From Chitinophagales bacterium (GTDB lineage: Bacteria > Bacteroidota > Bacteroidia > Chitinophagales > UBA2359), in the NCBI GenBank assembly GCA_020628375.1, contig JAHDFD010000025.1, positions 1 through 61,899 on the forward strand: a stretch of DNA of 61,899 nt, given 5' to 3'. Of the stretch, positions 35,202-43,324 are shown piece after piece. How positions within the stretch are numbered: the first letter of the stretch is position 1; each line of letters starts with the position of its first letter. The notes beneath the pieces are model-generated. The model was given only the letters and a program-made list of their open reading frames with translations. It made no database searches and was not told the origin of the DNA. A program made the position numbers and the translations under genes.

Positions 35202-35543
35202 CTACTTAATTGTTAGGACTCTTTTAATTCCTAGCTTAATCTTCTCTTTTAAATCTTCCGAGATTACACCTAATTTTTTATCAAATCTTTTAACGGAAAC
35301 AGAACGAATTTGAAAACAATCTGCAGATGATAATTTGGTTAAACCATTTTCTGTATTAGCTTCTATTTTAATCATCCAGGGGGCAATCTCAAAACTATCT
35401 TTCCAATTGGTTAAAGGAACAATGATTTTTAAAGGTAATTTTCCTAATGAATTATCATTTACGATAATAGCTGGTCTTAATTTCTTTATTTCAGCCCCTA
35501 TTGTAGGATTAAGATTTATCAACCATATTTCACCTTGCTTCAT
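35202..35543 (-). CDS. MazF/PemK-like toxin (endoribonuclease)
   Basis: 113 residues. KQGEIWLINLNPTIGAEIKKLRPAIIVND is the MazF opening, with conserved GEIWL and the Arg of RPAIIV; KIIVPLTNW and LSSADCFQIRSVSVKRFDKKLG complete the SH3-like fold. Family members cleave mRNA in the cytosol. It overlaps the upstream antitoxin gene by 14 nt, the standard antitoxin-toxin order. Confidence 0.9.
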   Translation of the reverse strand: MKQGEIWLINLNPTIGAEIKKLRPAIIVNDNSLGKLPLKIIVPLTNWKDSFEIAPWMIKIEANTENGLTKLSSADCFQIRSVSVKRFDKKLGVISEDLKEKIKLGIKRVLTIK

Positions 35544-35766
35544 AAAAGTTATCTGTATCTATTTGTGTGAAAATAGTTAATTCAACATCGTCTTCATACT
35601 CTGACAGCAAAGCACTTGAGGCAAGTTCTAATTCATTTTCTTCTTCTGCTATCCTTATGTTTTTCATTGTTTTTTCTATAACATAGAGCCTTTTTGAAAC
35701 GGATAATTTTCCCAATTCATCAATAATTTTCTCTATACTCACAGTTTTACTTTTAAATTTATTCAA
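35530..35766 (-). CDS. Antitoxin partner of the MazF-like toxin
   Basis: 78 residues if translated from TTG at 35766; a GTG at codon 9 (35742) is the alternative, and there is no ATG before codon 34. The TTG lies inside TATCTTTG (35764-35771), a -7 box, which argues for the GTG. The acidic, helical C-terminal half (IAEEENELELASSALLSEYEDDVEL) fits a toxin-binding tail. The N-terminal part (VSIEKIIDELGKLSVSKRLYVIEKTMK) does not look like a MazE AbrB domain, so the antitoxin family is unassigned. Confidence 0.75.
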   Translation of the reverse strand: MNKFKSKTVSIEKIIDELGKLSVSKRLYVIEKTMKNIRIAEEENELELASSALLSEYEDDVELTIFTQIDTDNFYEAR

Positions 35767-35802
35767 AGATAAACTCTTTTAAAGTGAATCATCAAACCCT
35801 AC

Positions 35803-37794
35803 TTAATTCAAATAAACCCTAACATCTTTAGGGTATTTCACACAATAGGTATTCTCAATTAGCTTTTTTTCATTAGGTGCCAGTTCGATCGTCCACACAA
35901 GCTTTCCAAGTTTTTTATTCTTCTCGGCTTTTGGCTTTTCAGAAACATCAATTTCGATGGCTTTATTTTCTGCCAATGGATACTGGTCTTCTACGACCAT
36001 TTTAATTTTATTTCTCGAATTATTACGGATCGTTATATCCCAGCCCACTGTTTCTTTTATATTATTTCCGATAAATCTTTTTTCATAAACAGATTTTTTA
36101 CCCTCTCTTTGAACTACTACATTTCTATCTCTTCCAAGTGAAATATCAAGTGTATCTTCAGTATAGTTATCATCTATAAAAGCTTCACCGACAAAAGTTC
36201 CTCTATAATAAATATTGGAGCTACCTGCTAGTAAATTCAGACTAGACCAATCGGCAACTTTAGCTGTAAGAAAAGCTATTTTTTCCAACTTCGGAACAGC
36301 ATAATACACATATTCTACCGGAAGTTGAACTTCTTTGATTTTAAGCAAATAATCTTTCCCATCGGAAGGAATGGTGTATGGAACTTTAATTTTATACTCG
36401 ATATTGGTTACATTCTGACTTGCTGTATTGGCAATATAAGTTGTAGTAGTTCGTGCTGACTGCTTTCTTTTACTTGATTTAGAATAGCCTCCCGGAGCAA
36501 TATTTTCAATACTCATACCGTCGATAACCATTTCAGCATTATTATTGGCTCTCCCTGCACTTGTTACAACAACTTCATCTAAAGATACACTTGATTCTTG
36601 CATAGCAATATTAATCTTCGCTTCATAGTTGGTGTTCAGGTTAATTCTTGTTGTACTTCTTTCGTAGCCAATATAATCTGATATTAAATTATAATTTCCC
36701 GGAGGCACTGGCTTAATAGTAAATAAACCATCAAAATCGGTTTGTGTACCTCTTGGAGTTCCCTGTACATCAACATATACATTACAAAAAGGCAATCCTT
36801 CTCCTGTATCGTTATCAACAACTCGTCCGGAAATACTACAAGGTTGTCCGGCTCTATAATTGTATTGTGGAGTGTAGGAATTATAATTACTACTTTGATT
36901 ATTTTGTTTGCTACGGTCTATCGATTGTATTGTTTTTCTATCTAAATACCAGGTATCTAATTGAGGTTTTTCACCCTTTAATGCTGGGTTATTTGTAGAA
37001 AGTGTAATATTTACATTCTCCCAATCTTCCCCTGTTGTTTGAAAAACATTGGAATTATAGGTTATTGACAAAGGCTTGCTGATATCTTCAACTCTGAAAT
37101 CATAATTAGGTGTCCAACCGGCTGCAGTAAGATAATAACTTAAATATATTTCATCATCAATAAAATTATCTAATTCGAGAACTACTTCTATTTTTCCGTA
37201 GGTTTTACTCGTTATTTTCAGGTTTTTATTTCTTTTTGTCTGAAGCTCGGTTAATTGCTTTTTGATCTCATTCGATTCTATCTCCAGTTTTAATTTTGCC
37301 GATCTTATTTCATTCAATCGTTGACGATAAAAATCTGCAGCCTGCTTCACTTCACTCACACTAATTACATTTTCCTGTGTACCTAATTTCGACTGATTCT
37401 GCAATATGAGTTGTTCTTCGATCCCAAACACTTCTAGCTCATTCCTGATCGTTCTTGCTCTTACCGACAAAGTCTTTATCTGTGTGTCAATACTTTCATC
37501 ATTTACAGGTTTATTCGATTCTATTTCTCTATCGTGTTTTACCGATAGAATAGTACAACCACGAGCACCTTTAACCTGAATACTTTGTGTGTTTATATCT
37601 AAAGGCAAATTTTTAAATTGCACTAAATATTTACCTTTATTGGCTTTCAATTCTGCTGTTCTTGTTATTTGTGCACCGTCAAAGAAAACAGTTACATCAG
37701 AAATTTTTGAGTCGATCTGCAAAGTATCAATATCATTGGCATTTAAGCTGAATACAGATACAATACTCAGGAATATGAATATAGAAAACTTCAT
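35803..37794 (-). CDS. MuiA-like DUF4139 protein with inserted CarboxypepD_reg domain
   Basis: 663 residues from MKFSIFIFLS (37794). Signal peptide at 1-19. Order: DUF4140-like N-terminal domain (KISDVTVFFDGAQITRTAEL), a coiled coil (about 100-190), the first part of DUF4139 (SYYLTAAGWTPNYDFRVED), then an inserted carboxypeptidase-regulatory-like domain (about 318-400, SISGRVVDNDTGEGLPFCNVYV) with a plug-like tail (SLDEVVVTSAG), then the rest of DUF4139 (ETVGWDITIRNNSRNKIKMVVEDQYP). It is exported to the periplasm or outer membrane. The MuiA name reflects family only; function is unknown. Confidence 0.82.
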   Translation of the reverse strand: MKFSIFIFLSIVSVFSLNANDIDTLQIDSKISDVTVFFDGAQITRTAELKANKGKYLVQFKNLPLDINTQSIQVKGARGCTILSVKHDREIESNKPVNDESIDTQIKTLSVRARTIRNELEVFGIEEQLILQNQSKLGTQENVISVSEVKQAADFYRQRLNEIRSAKLKLEIESNEIKKQLTELQTKRNKNLKITSKTYGKIEVVLELDNFIDDEIYLSYYLTAAGWTPNYDFRVEDISKPLSITYNSNVFQTTGEDWENVNITLSTNNPALKGEKPQLDTWYLDRKTIQSIDRSKQNNQSSNYNSYTPQYNYRAGQPCSISGRVVDNDTGEGLPFCNVYVDVQGTPRGTQTDFDGLFTIKPVPPGNYNLISDYIGYERSTTRINLNTNYEAKINIAMQESSVSLDEVVVTSAGRANNNAEMVIDGMSIENIAPGGYSKSSKRKQSARTTTTYIANTASQNVTNIEYKIKVPYTIPSDGKDYLLKIKEVQLPVEYVYYAVPKLEKIAFLTAKVADWSSLNLLAGSSNIYYRGTFVGEAFIDDNYTEDTLDISLGRDRNVVVQREGKKSVYEKRFIGNNIKETVGWDITIRNNSRNKIKMVVEDQYPLAENKAIEIDVSEKPKAEKNKKLGKLVWTIELAPNEKKLIENTYCVKYPKDVRVYLN

Positions 37795-38056
37795 AGTTAT
37801 AAGATTTAACAATTAAAAATAGGAATCTTTGGCGAAAGACAATCTCTTAAAACTAAATTTAAGATTTGAAAGAAGCAAATTAAAACAAGCTATTGACATA
37901 GTATAAACAATGTAAGCTAAAAGACGCCGAGCATTCTATTTTGCTTAAGACTTAACAATGAATTGACATGATAAATTTGTCTTAAAGTAAAGATAACGAA
38001 TCCCTAAAACCAATAGACCTTTGCTTAATATAGCTTTGCACTAAAGCAAATAGTGC

Positions 38057-38737
38057 ATGATAAGTACAAAAATTAAGACAGCAGATAATTTGGTTCCTGA
38101 ATTAAAAACGTTTATTGAACAGAATATACGCCCCAATATTATAGCAATTGATGTATTCAGAAAGAAAGTATTACAAAGTGTTGCTGAGTATTTAGCTCAA
38201 AAAAAGCTTATTGAAGAGCAGGCTAATGTGATATTTATCTGCACACACAATTCTCGCAGAAGTCAACTTTCACAAGTATGGGCTCAAATTGCAGCGTACC
38301 ATTTTGGTATAGAGAATATTTATTGTTTTTCAGGAGGAACAGAAGTAACTGCTTTTTTTCCTAGCGCTGTACTTGCACTTGCAACTGTAGGTGTAAAGGT
38401 TGTCAAAGAAGATAAGAATGCTAAGAATCCCAAGTATCATTTGTATTTTTCTGAAAATGAAATTGCTGTCACTGCTTTTTCAAAGTTGTATAATGATTCA
38501 AATCATAATCCTGTTCACGACTTCTGTGCGGTAATGACTTGTTCACATGCTGAAAAAAACTGTCCTTTGGTATATGGAGCAGATTGTCGTTTTGCACTTT
38601 ACTACGAAGACCCTAAAATTGCAGATGGCACCTTACAACAGAAAGAAGTTTATGCGAAACGATCGTTACAAATTGCTACGGAAATGTTCTATCTGATGTC
38701 TCAGGTTGCAAGAAAAATCAATAATCAAGCTGAATAA
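38057..38737 (+). CDS. Low-molecular-weight tyrosine phosphatase / arsenate reductase-like protein
   Basis: 226 residues. The P-loop ICTHNSRRSQ fits Cx5R (Cys62, Arg68), and a later YYEDP supplies a candidate general-acid Asp. Overall it resembles the LMW-PTP superfamily used by thioredoxin-linked arsenate reductases. It is longer than classical LMW-PTP (about 150), with a 50-residue N-terminal extension. Cys pairs at MTCSHAEKNCPLVYGADC could support redox cycling. No arsenic-resistance genes are adjacent, so arsenate reduction is unproven. A TAGCTTTG box is at 38031-38038. Confidence 0.78.
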   Translation: MISTKIKTADNLVPELKTFIEQNIRPNIIAIDVFRKKVLQSVAEYLAQKKLIEEQANVIFICTHNSRRSQLSQVWAQIAAYHFGIENIYCFSGGTEVTAFFPSAVLALATVGVKVVKEDKNAKNPKYHLYFSENEIAVTAFSKLYNDSNHNPVHDFCAVMTCSHAEKNCPLVYGADCRFALYYEDPKIADGTLQQKEVYAKRSLQIATEMFYLMSQVARKINNQAE

Positions 38738-38761
38738 AAAACTATAACTTATCGTCTGTTT

Positions 38762-39724
38762 TCAAAAGCTCAAATTTTTCTCAACAATAATATTCATTGC
38801 CTTTGGAATTATTTGGATTTCAGCAGGTAAATAACCAATAAGTTCACCATCTGCCTGTATATATTCTTTTTGGCTTGCACTTAACTTCAAACGTTTAGCA
38901 AGTGCTGTTTCAACTTTATGATAATCGATAAATTTACCTGTAAGTAATCGTGGCAGTTGGGTAAAAGTCTCAATATTATTTACATCTTTGATTACTGTTA
39001 AATCTATTAAGCCCGACGTTGGATCTGATAGCGGTGTTATCTTCATACCTCCACCGAAATACTGACACAAACCAAATGCAACTTCAAACATTTTTCCTTC
39101 AATTTTTTTCCATCCCTGTTGTGGTTCTTCATACTCGATGGTAAAAAAATGATTATCATATTTCAAAATACCTTTTACAGTTTGAACATAGTAGGTTAAT
39201 ACTCCCATTTGTTTGTTACCACTCAAGTAATTTTCGGCAATAAAAGTATCGAAGCCCATACCGGCAACATTGATAAAAAAATGCTGTTTCGCCTGATTAT
39301 TTTCATCAAAGCAATCTATTTGCGCCAAGTCTTGCTGAATGGTGAAACCAGCTTCTATAAGATCAACTATTTTTTTACTATTGGAAGAAATCCTCATGGT
39401 TCTCGCCCAATCGTTTCCAGTTCCTGCGGGAGCAAAGGCAAAACATATTTCTGCTGGATTTACACTTTTCTGATGATAAAGTGCATTGGCTGTTTCGCCA
39501 AAAGTGCCATCGCCACCAGAGATAATGAATTTCCTGAAACCGTCATTCAACAAGTCATTGAAAAGTACCTGTAAATGTCCTGCATATTCTGTAAGGTGAA
39601 TTTCAAAGTTGATATTTCTTTGTTGTAACTCCTTTTCCAAGCTTTTATACAATTGCTTAGCCCGGTTTTTACCTGAATAAGGGTTTACAATAAATGCCCA
39701 ACTATTTTTTTGATTAGTATCCAA
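38762..39724 (-). CDS. Diacylglycerol kinase family lipid kinase
   Basis: 320 residues, the size of YegS/DgkB proteins. N-terminal WAFIVNPYSGKNRAK, nucleotide motif FIISGGDGTFGETANAL, and PAGTGNDWARTM, then a beta-sandwich domain with NVAGMGFDTFIAEN. It phosphorylates a lipid (diacylglycerol or a sphingolipid-like substrate; Bacteroidota make both) at the inner membrane. The start codon is TTG; there is no ATG before the conserved domain. Which lipid it uses is unknown. Confidence 0.9.
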   Translation of the reverse strand: MDTNQKNSWAFIVNPYSGKNRAKQLYKSLEKELQQRNINFEIHLTEYAGHLQVLFNDLLNDGFRKFIISGGDGTFGETANALYHQKSVNPAEICFAFAPAGTGNDWARTMRISSNSKKIVDLIEAGFTIQQDLAQIDCFDENNQAKQHFFINVAGMGFDTFIAENYLSGNKQMGVLTYYVQTVKGILKYDNHFFTIEYEEPQQGWKKIEGKMFEVAFGLCQYFGGGMKITPLSDPTSGLIDLTVIKDVNNIETFTQLPRLLTGKFIDYHKVETALAKRLKLSASQKEYIQADGELIGYLPAEIQIIPKAMNIIVEKNLSF

Positions 39725-39771
39725 CGAATTATAATTGCGAAACGTAAAGCTAATACAATTTATGGTTTAAT

Positions 39772-39990
39772 TTGTCGTGTAAATATTTATTTGAAAAAAG
39801 GTTATTTTTCAATCGGACTGCCGAAGCAGGCGAAAAAGCAGCTGGGCTTGCAATCAAGCATAGCCTTAGTATGGCGAGTATTTTCAACGAAGAAAATGAA
39901 GCTTTTAGCCAAAATATTCACGACATAATAGAACATAAATTGTATAAGGTATTTCTCAGGAAGCAAAATAAAGAAAAGGGAAACATGTAA
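39772..39990 (+). CDS. Possible small or remnant protein
   Basis: A 72-residue frame from a TTG. The part EAGEKAAGLAIKHSLSMASIFNEENEAFSQNIHDIIEHKLYK-like in composition reads as an amphipathic helical C-terminus with ordinary codon use, but no family is recognised and the start is weak. It may be the tail of a decayed gene or a chance frame; there is also an open frame in another phase here. It is divergent from the lipid kinase. Confidence 0.25.
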   Translation: MSCKYLFEKRLFFNRTAEAGEKAAGLAIKHSLSMASIFNEENEAFSQNIHDIIEHKLYKVFLRKQNKEKGNM

Positions 39991-40116
39991 AAACACATTC
40001 CCCATTTTTTAAATTTGGTTAACATTACAACTTGCTAACTCATAAACTCTTGGTGGTGATGCAGAAGTAAGGCTGAAAGTTATTTTGATTAAAATCAGAA
40101 AATTTCAGCTAAATAT

Positions 40117-40186
40117 CTGCTGGTCGGGAGACACAGCAGAGGAAAAAAACTGTTTTGGTCTGGGACGCACAGTCTCCTGACCAAAA
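40117..40186. repeat. Pair of small imperfect palindromes with a shared core
   Basis: CTGCT (40117-40121) pairs with AGCAG (40135-40139), and TTTTGGTC (40153-40160) with GACCAAAA (40179-40186). The two units share GGTC(T)GGGA and CACAG, so they look like a tandem duplication of one palindromic element. It lies downstream of the oligopeptide-binding gene on the minus strand. There is no clear terminator T run. Confidence 0.5.
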
Positions 40187-40241
40187 CCTACACAGCCTTA
40201 TATTTGAGTCACTGCCAAATTCTTTAACTGAATAACTAAAT

Positions 40242-42068
40242 CTAGTTAGCACTGTTAGAAAACCCTTTTGCAAGTGTCATTCCACCTGCCCAGTACCCTG
40301 GATCACGAGCTCCTTCATTAACTTCTGTAAAACGTTTGTGAATTGCATTTCTACGATTAGCACCATATAAGAAAATATAAGGGCACTCATCATATAATAA
40401 TTCCTGCCATTGCTTGTACAGCTCATCTCTTTTATCGTTATCCATTTCTTTACGAATGTCTGCAATTAATTTATCAGATTTTGCATCACCAAAACCAGTA
40501 TAGTTCGAACCACCATTGTAAGACTCTGTGTGCCAGATTTGCTTAGGATCACTTGGACGTGTATCGAATACCCATGCACCATACCACATTTCGATATCAT
40601 GCTTTTTCAAACGTTCTAAAAACACTGACCACTCAACACTAGCAACGGTCATATCAATACCCGCCTGACGGAAAGTTTCTTTCATTGCCAAACCTACCTT
40701 CTTACGTGTATCATTTCCTTGATTGAATGAAAATTCAACTTTGAAATCTTGTTTTACACCATCGATCACTTTGTCAATAATTCCATTACCATCAGTATCT
40801 GACCAACCATCTTCTTCCAATAACTTCTTAGCTTTTTCAACATCGAATGCGTAAGGTTTTAAACCATTATGATATGCTTTATCTGACTTTGAGATAGGAC
40901 CAACTATACGATAATGTTGATTGTATAATAATGTTTTATTAATACCATCTGCATCTACTAAGTGTGCTAATGCCTGACGTGTTTTCTTTCCAGAGAATTT
41001 AGGCTGACGATTATCCATACCAATATAAGAATAGTATGGGAACGGAGGTGCTGACTTATTAAAGTTCGCTTTGAATTTTTTAGATTTTTCAACATCATCA
41101 ACCCATTGCTTCGGACGAAGTGAAGTCATAATATCTAATTTACCTGCCTTTAGGGCAGTTAAAGCAGTAGTCATATCATTGATCGTTTCATACATAATTT
41201 CTTTTGGTCCATCCTGGAACATCATACCACCATCTTTCACAGCAGAACCCCACCAATCAGCCTTACGCTTTAATATGATACGTTGTCCGGTTGTCCAACT
41301 ATCAAACGTGTAAGGACCAGAGCCTGCAACAAAACCTTTTTCACGATGGTATTTAATGCTGTTATAATTTTCTGCAAATTTTAAGTTATCTGAATCTTCA
41401 GCAACTTTCGAACCTTTCTTTCTGAAATCAGGAATAGAAAATTTATCAGATAAACCGTTAGGATCATAAATCTTTTTCTGAATGATCCAAACATCATTAC
41501 CTGTTACATGATCCCAAAGCATATAGGTGTCATCACAAACGAAAGTGAATTTCTGTGGGTTATCAGGGTAAGTCTTAAAATCAATTATATAATCTAAATA
41601 AGGACGTAAAGTAGCTGCATCAGTTTTAGGATTGATTATTGACTTAAAACTGAATTCCACATCAGCAGGTGATACTGGTGTCCCATCATCCCATTTAGCT
41701 TCTTTTCTTAACTCATAAGTAATATTCATACCTTTTTTTCCGCCTCCTAAATCAGTAATTTCTAATTCTGGAAGTTTCGAAGCTAACCAAGGTTGCAATT
41801 CAAGCGATTCAAAATCGATAAACAATAATTTTTGCATAATGAAACGCTTTGTTTCAGTAGCACTTGCATCGGAAACATTAGAAGGGTGTAATCCTTCAGG
41901 ATCTGAAAGATTGTGAATGATCACCTTATCTTCAAACTCTGTTTTGGCAGGTCCACTGCTTCCACTATCACCACCGGCACTTCCACCATCAGCAGAACTT
42001 TCTCCACCACATCCTATAAACAGGCAGGCTGCAAAAAGCATCAAAAAACTTAAACATGTCCTTTTCAT
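40242..42068 (-). CDS. ABC-type peptide substrate-binding lipoprotein (SBP_bac_5)
   Basis: 608 residues. Lipobox LFIGC with lipid-bearing Cys20, followed by a Gly/Ser-rich linker (about 21-45). The family-5 solute-binding fold covers the rest: SDPEGLHPSNV, YELRKEAKWDDGTPVSPADVEFSFKSI, TWQ-like GQRIILKRKADWW, TRQALAHLVDADGINKTLL and KLLEEDGWSDTDGNG. It binds oligopeptides or similar on the outer face of the cytoplasmic membrane. No permease or ATPase gene is adjacent, so the transporter partner is elsewhere. Confidence 0.9.
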   Translation of the reverse strand: MKRTCLSFLMLFAACLFIGCGGESSADGGSAGGDSGSSGPAKTEFEDKVIIHNLSDPEGLHPSNVSDASATETKRFIMQKLLFIDFESLELQPWLASKLPELEITDLGGGKKGMNITYELRKEAKWDDGTPVSPADVEFSFKSIINPKTDAATLRPYLDYIIDFKTYPDNPQKFTFVCDDTYMLWDHVTGNDVWIIQKKIYDPNGLSDKFSIPDFRKKGSKVAEDSDNLKFAENYNSIKYHREKGFVAGSGPYTFDSWTTGQRIILKRKADWWGSAVKDGGMMFQDGPKEIMYETINDMTTALTALKAGKLDIMTSLRPKQWVDDVEKSKKFKANFNKSAPPFPYYSYIGMDNRQPKFSGKKTRQALAHLVDADGINKTLLYNQHYRIVGPISKSDKAYHNGLKPYAFDVEKAKKLLEEDGWSDTDGNGIIDKVIDGVKQDFKVEFSFNQGNDTRKKVGLAMKETFRQAGIDMTVASVEWSVFLERLKKHDIEMWYGAWVFDTRPSDPKQIWHTESYNGGSNYTGFGDAKSDKLIADIRKEMDNDKRDELYKQWQELLYDECPYIFLYGANRRNAIHKRFTEVNEGARDPGYWAGGMTLAKGFSNSAN

Positions 42069-42257
42069 AATTACAAATGAGATTTTAAAAATGTGATTAA
42101 AATTATTTTAATTTAAAAGTTTATACAATTCAAAATAATGAGAGCGCTTAAATATGTATAGGTGTATTTATTTAACAAGCTGCAAAATACAAAGAATATC
42201 AGCAAATATTGATTGACTTAAGTAACAAAAGAGTACACTATAAAAGAAAAGTATCAA

Positions 42258-42288
42258 TTTGCTGAACTTTTGGGTAAAAATAGCTTTA
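42258..42288 (+). promoter_or_regulatory. Promoter of the SDR epimerase gene
   Basis: TTTG (42258-42261), a 19-bp spacer, then TAGCTTTA (42281-42288): close to the Bacteroidota TTTG-N19-TAnnTTTG consensus with one mismatch in the -7 box. It leaves a leader of about a dozen bases before the ATG at 42308. Confidence 0.55.
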
Positions 42289-42307
42289 TTTCTGCAAAAA
42301 GATACTG

Positions 42308-43213
42308 ATGAAAGGCATCTTGATTAGCGGAGGTACAGGTTTAGTTGGTTCAAATTTGACAAAACTATTAAAAAGTAAGGGTTTCAATGTTCATCATTTA
42401 AGCCGTAATCCTGATATGGATGCTCAAACACCTACATTCCGCTGGAATATAAAAGAAGATTATATAGATACAAATGCCTTTGAAGGTATTTCACACATAA
42501 TACATTTGGCAGGCGCAAGCATTGCAGACAAACGTTGGAATGCCAGCTACAAAAAAGTGTTGAGTTCAAGTCGAATTGATAGCGCTAAATTACTCATCAA
42601 GTATATTAAAACACTTCCAAAAAAACAGATCAAAACATTCATTAGTGCTTCTGCAATGGGTATTTATGGTGATTGTGGCACAAGTCTCATTTCAGAGAAC
42701 CACAAAGCTGCCGATAATTTTATGGCACAACTCTGCGAAAATTGGGAACGAGCTTCAGACGAAATTGAGACTTTAGGCATACGAAGGGTAATATTTCGCA
42801 TTCCACTTGTTCTGGAAAAAGGAGCAGGTGCATTAGAAAAAATGGAACTTCCAGCTAAAATGGGTATTGGTAGCTACTTTGGTAATGGACAGCAAATATA
42901 TTCATGGGTACATATTGATGACTTAAGTCGTATGTTCTTAGCCGCTATTGAGCAAGAAAATTTTAAAGGTGCTTATAATGCCAATGCACCGGAAACAATA
43001 AGCAATAAGCTATTTTCCAAAGCACTTAATAGCGCGTTGAACAGACCTTTCATTCCTGCCCCTGCACCAAAATTTATACTTAAATTAGCACTGGGAGAAT
43101 TTGCTGATTCACTTTATTGGAGTACGAATTTAAGCGCTGAAAAAATTCAAAAGGAAGGTTTTTCCTTCAAATATCCCGATCTTAAAAAGGCATTAGAAGA
43201 AATTTACAGCTGA
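42308..43213 (+). CDS. TIGR01777 family NAD(P)-dependent epimerase
   Basis: 301 residues, an extended SDR. Rossmann motif GGTGLVGSNLTKLL at residues 8-21, then HLAGASIADKRWN, and SASAMGIYGDCG, in which the Tyr belongs to the YGxxx segment of the family, followed by FRIPLVLEKGAGALEKM and YSWVHIDDLSRMF. The closest well-known relative is E. coli YfcH. Substrate unknown; probably cytosolic. Confidence 0.9.
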   Translation: MKGILISGGTGLVGSNLTKLLKSKGFNVHHLSRNPDMDAQTPTFRWNIKEDYIDTNAFEGISHIIHLAGASIADKRWNASYKKVLSSSRIDSAKLLIKYIKTLPKKQIKTFISASAMGIYGDCGTSLISENHKAADNFMAQLCENWERASDEIETLGIRRVIFRIPLVLEKGAGALEKMELPAKMGIGSYFGNGQQIYSWVHIDDLSRMFLAAIEQENFKGAYNANAPETISNKLFSKALNSALNRPFIPAPAPKFILKLALGEFADSLYWSTNLSAEKIQKEGFSFKYPDLKKALEEIYS

Positions 43214-43324
43214 AAAAGACTATTTTAAAGCTTACCAAAAAAATTGAGAAAAGTCAAGATAAATTAGGCATTCTCGGAAAAAATGTTTAACTATAAGGTA
43301 ATTCTTAAATTATAATTTTTTCCT

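Noticed and set aside
38057..38737. Calling the phosphatase-like gene arsC
   Set aside because: The P-loop fits the superfamily, but no ars genes are nearby and the protein is longer than ArsC, so no symbol is given.
39802..40005. Minus-strand 67-residue hydrophobic frame
   Set aside because: It has no recognisable family or start signal and lies opposite an equally weak plus-strand frame.
43214..43324. Cobalamin or other riboswitch upstream of the TonB receptor
   Set aside because: Only 111 bp separate the genes, with no B12-box or other aptamer core visible.
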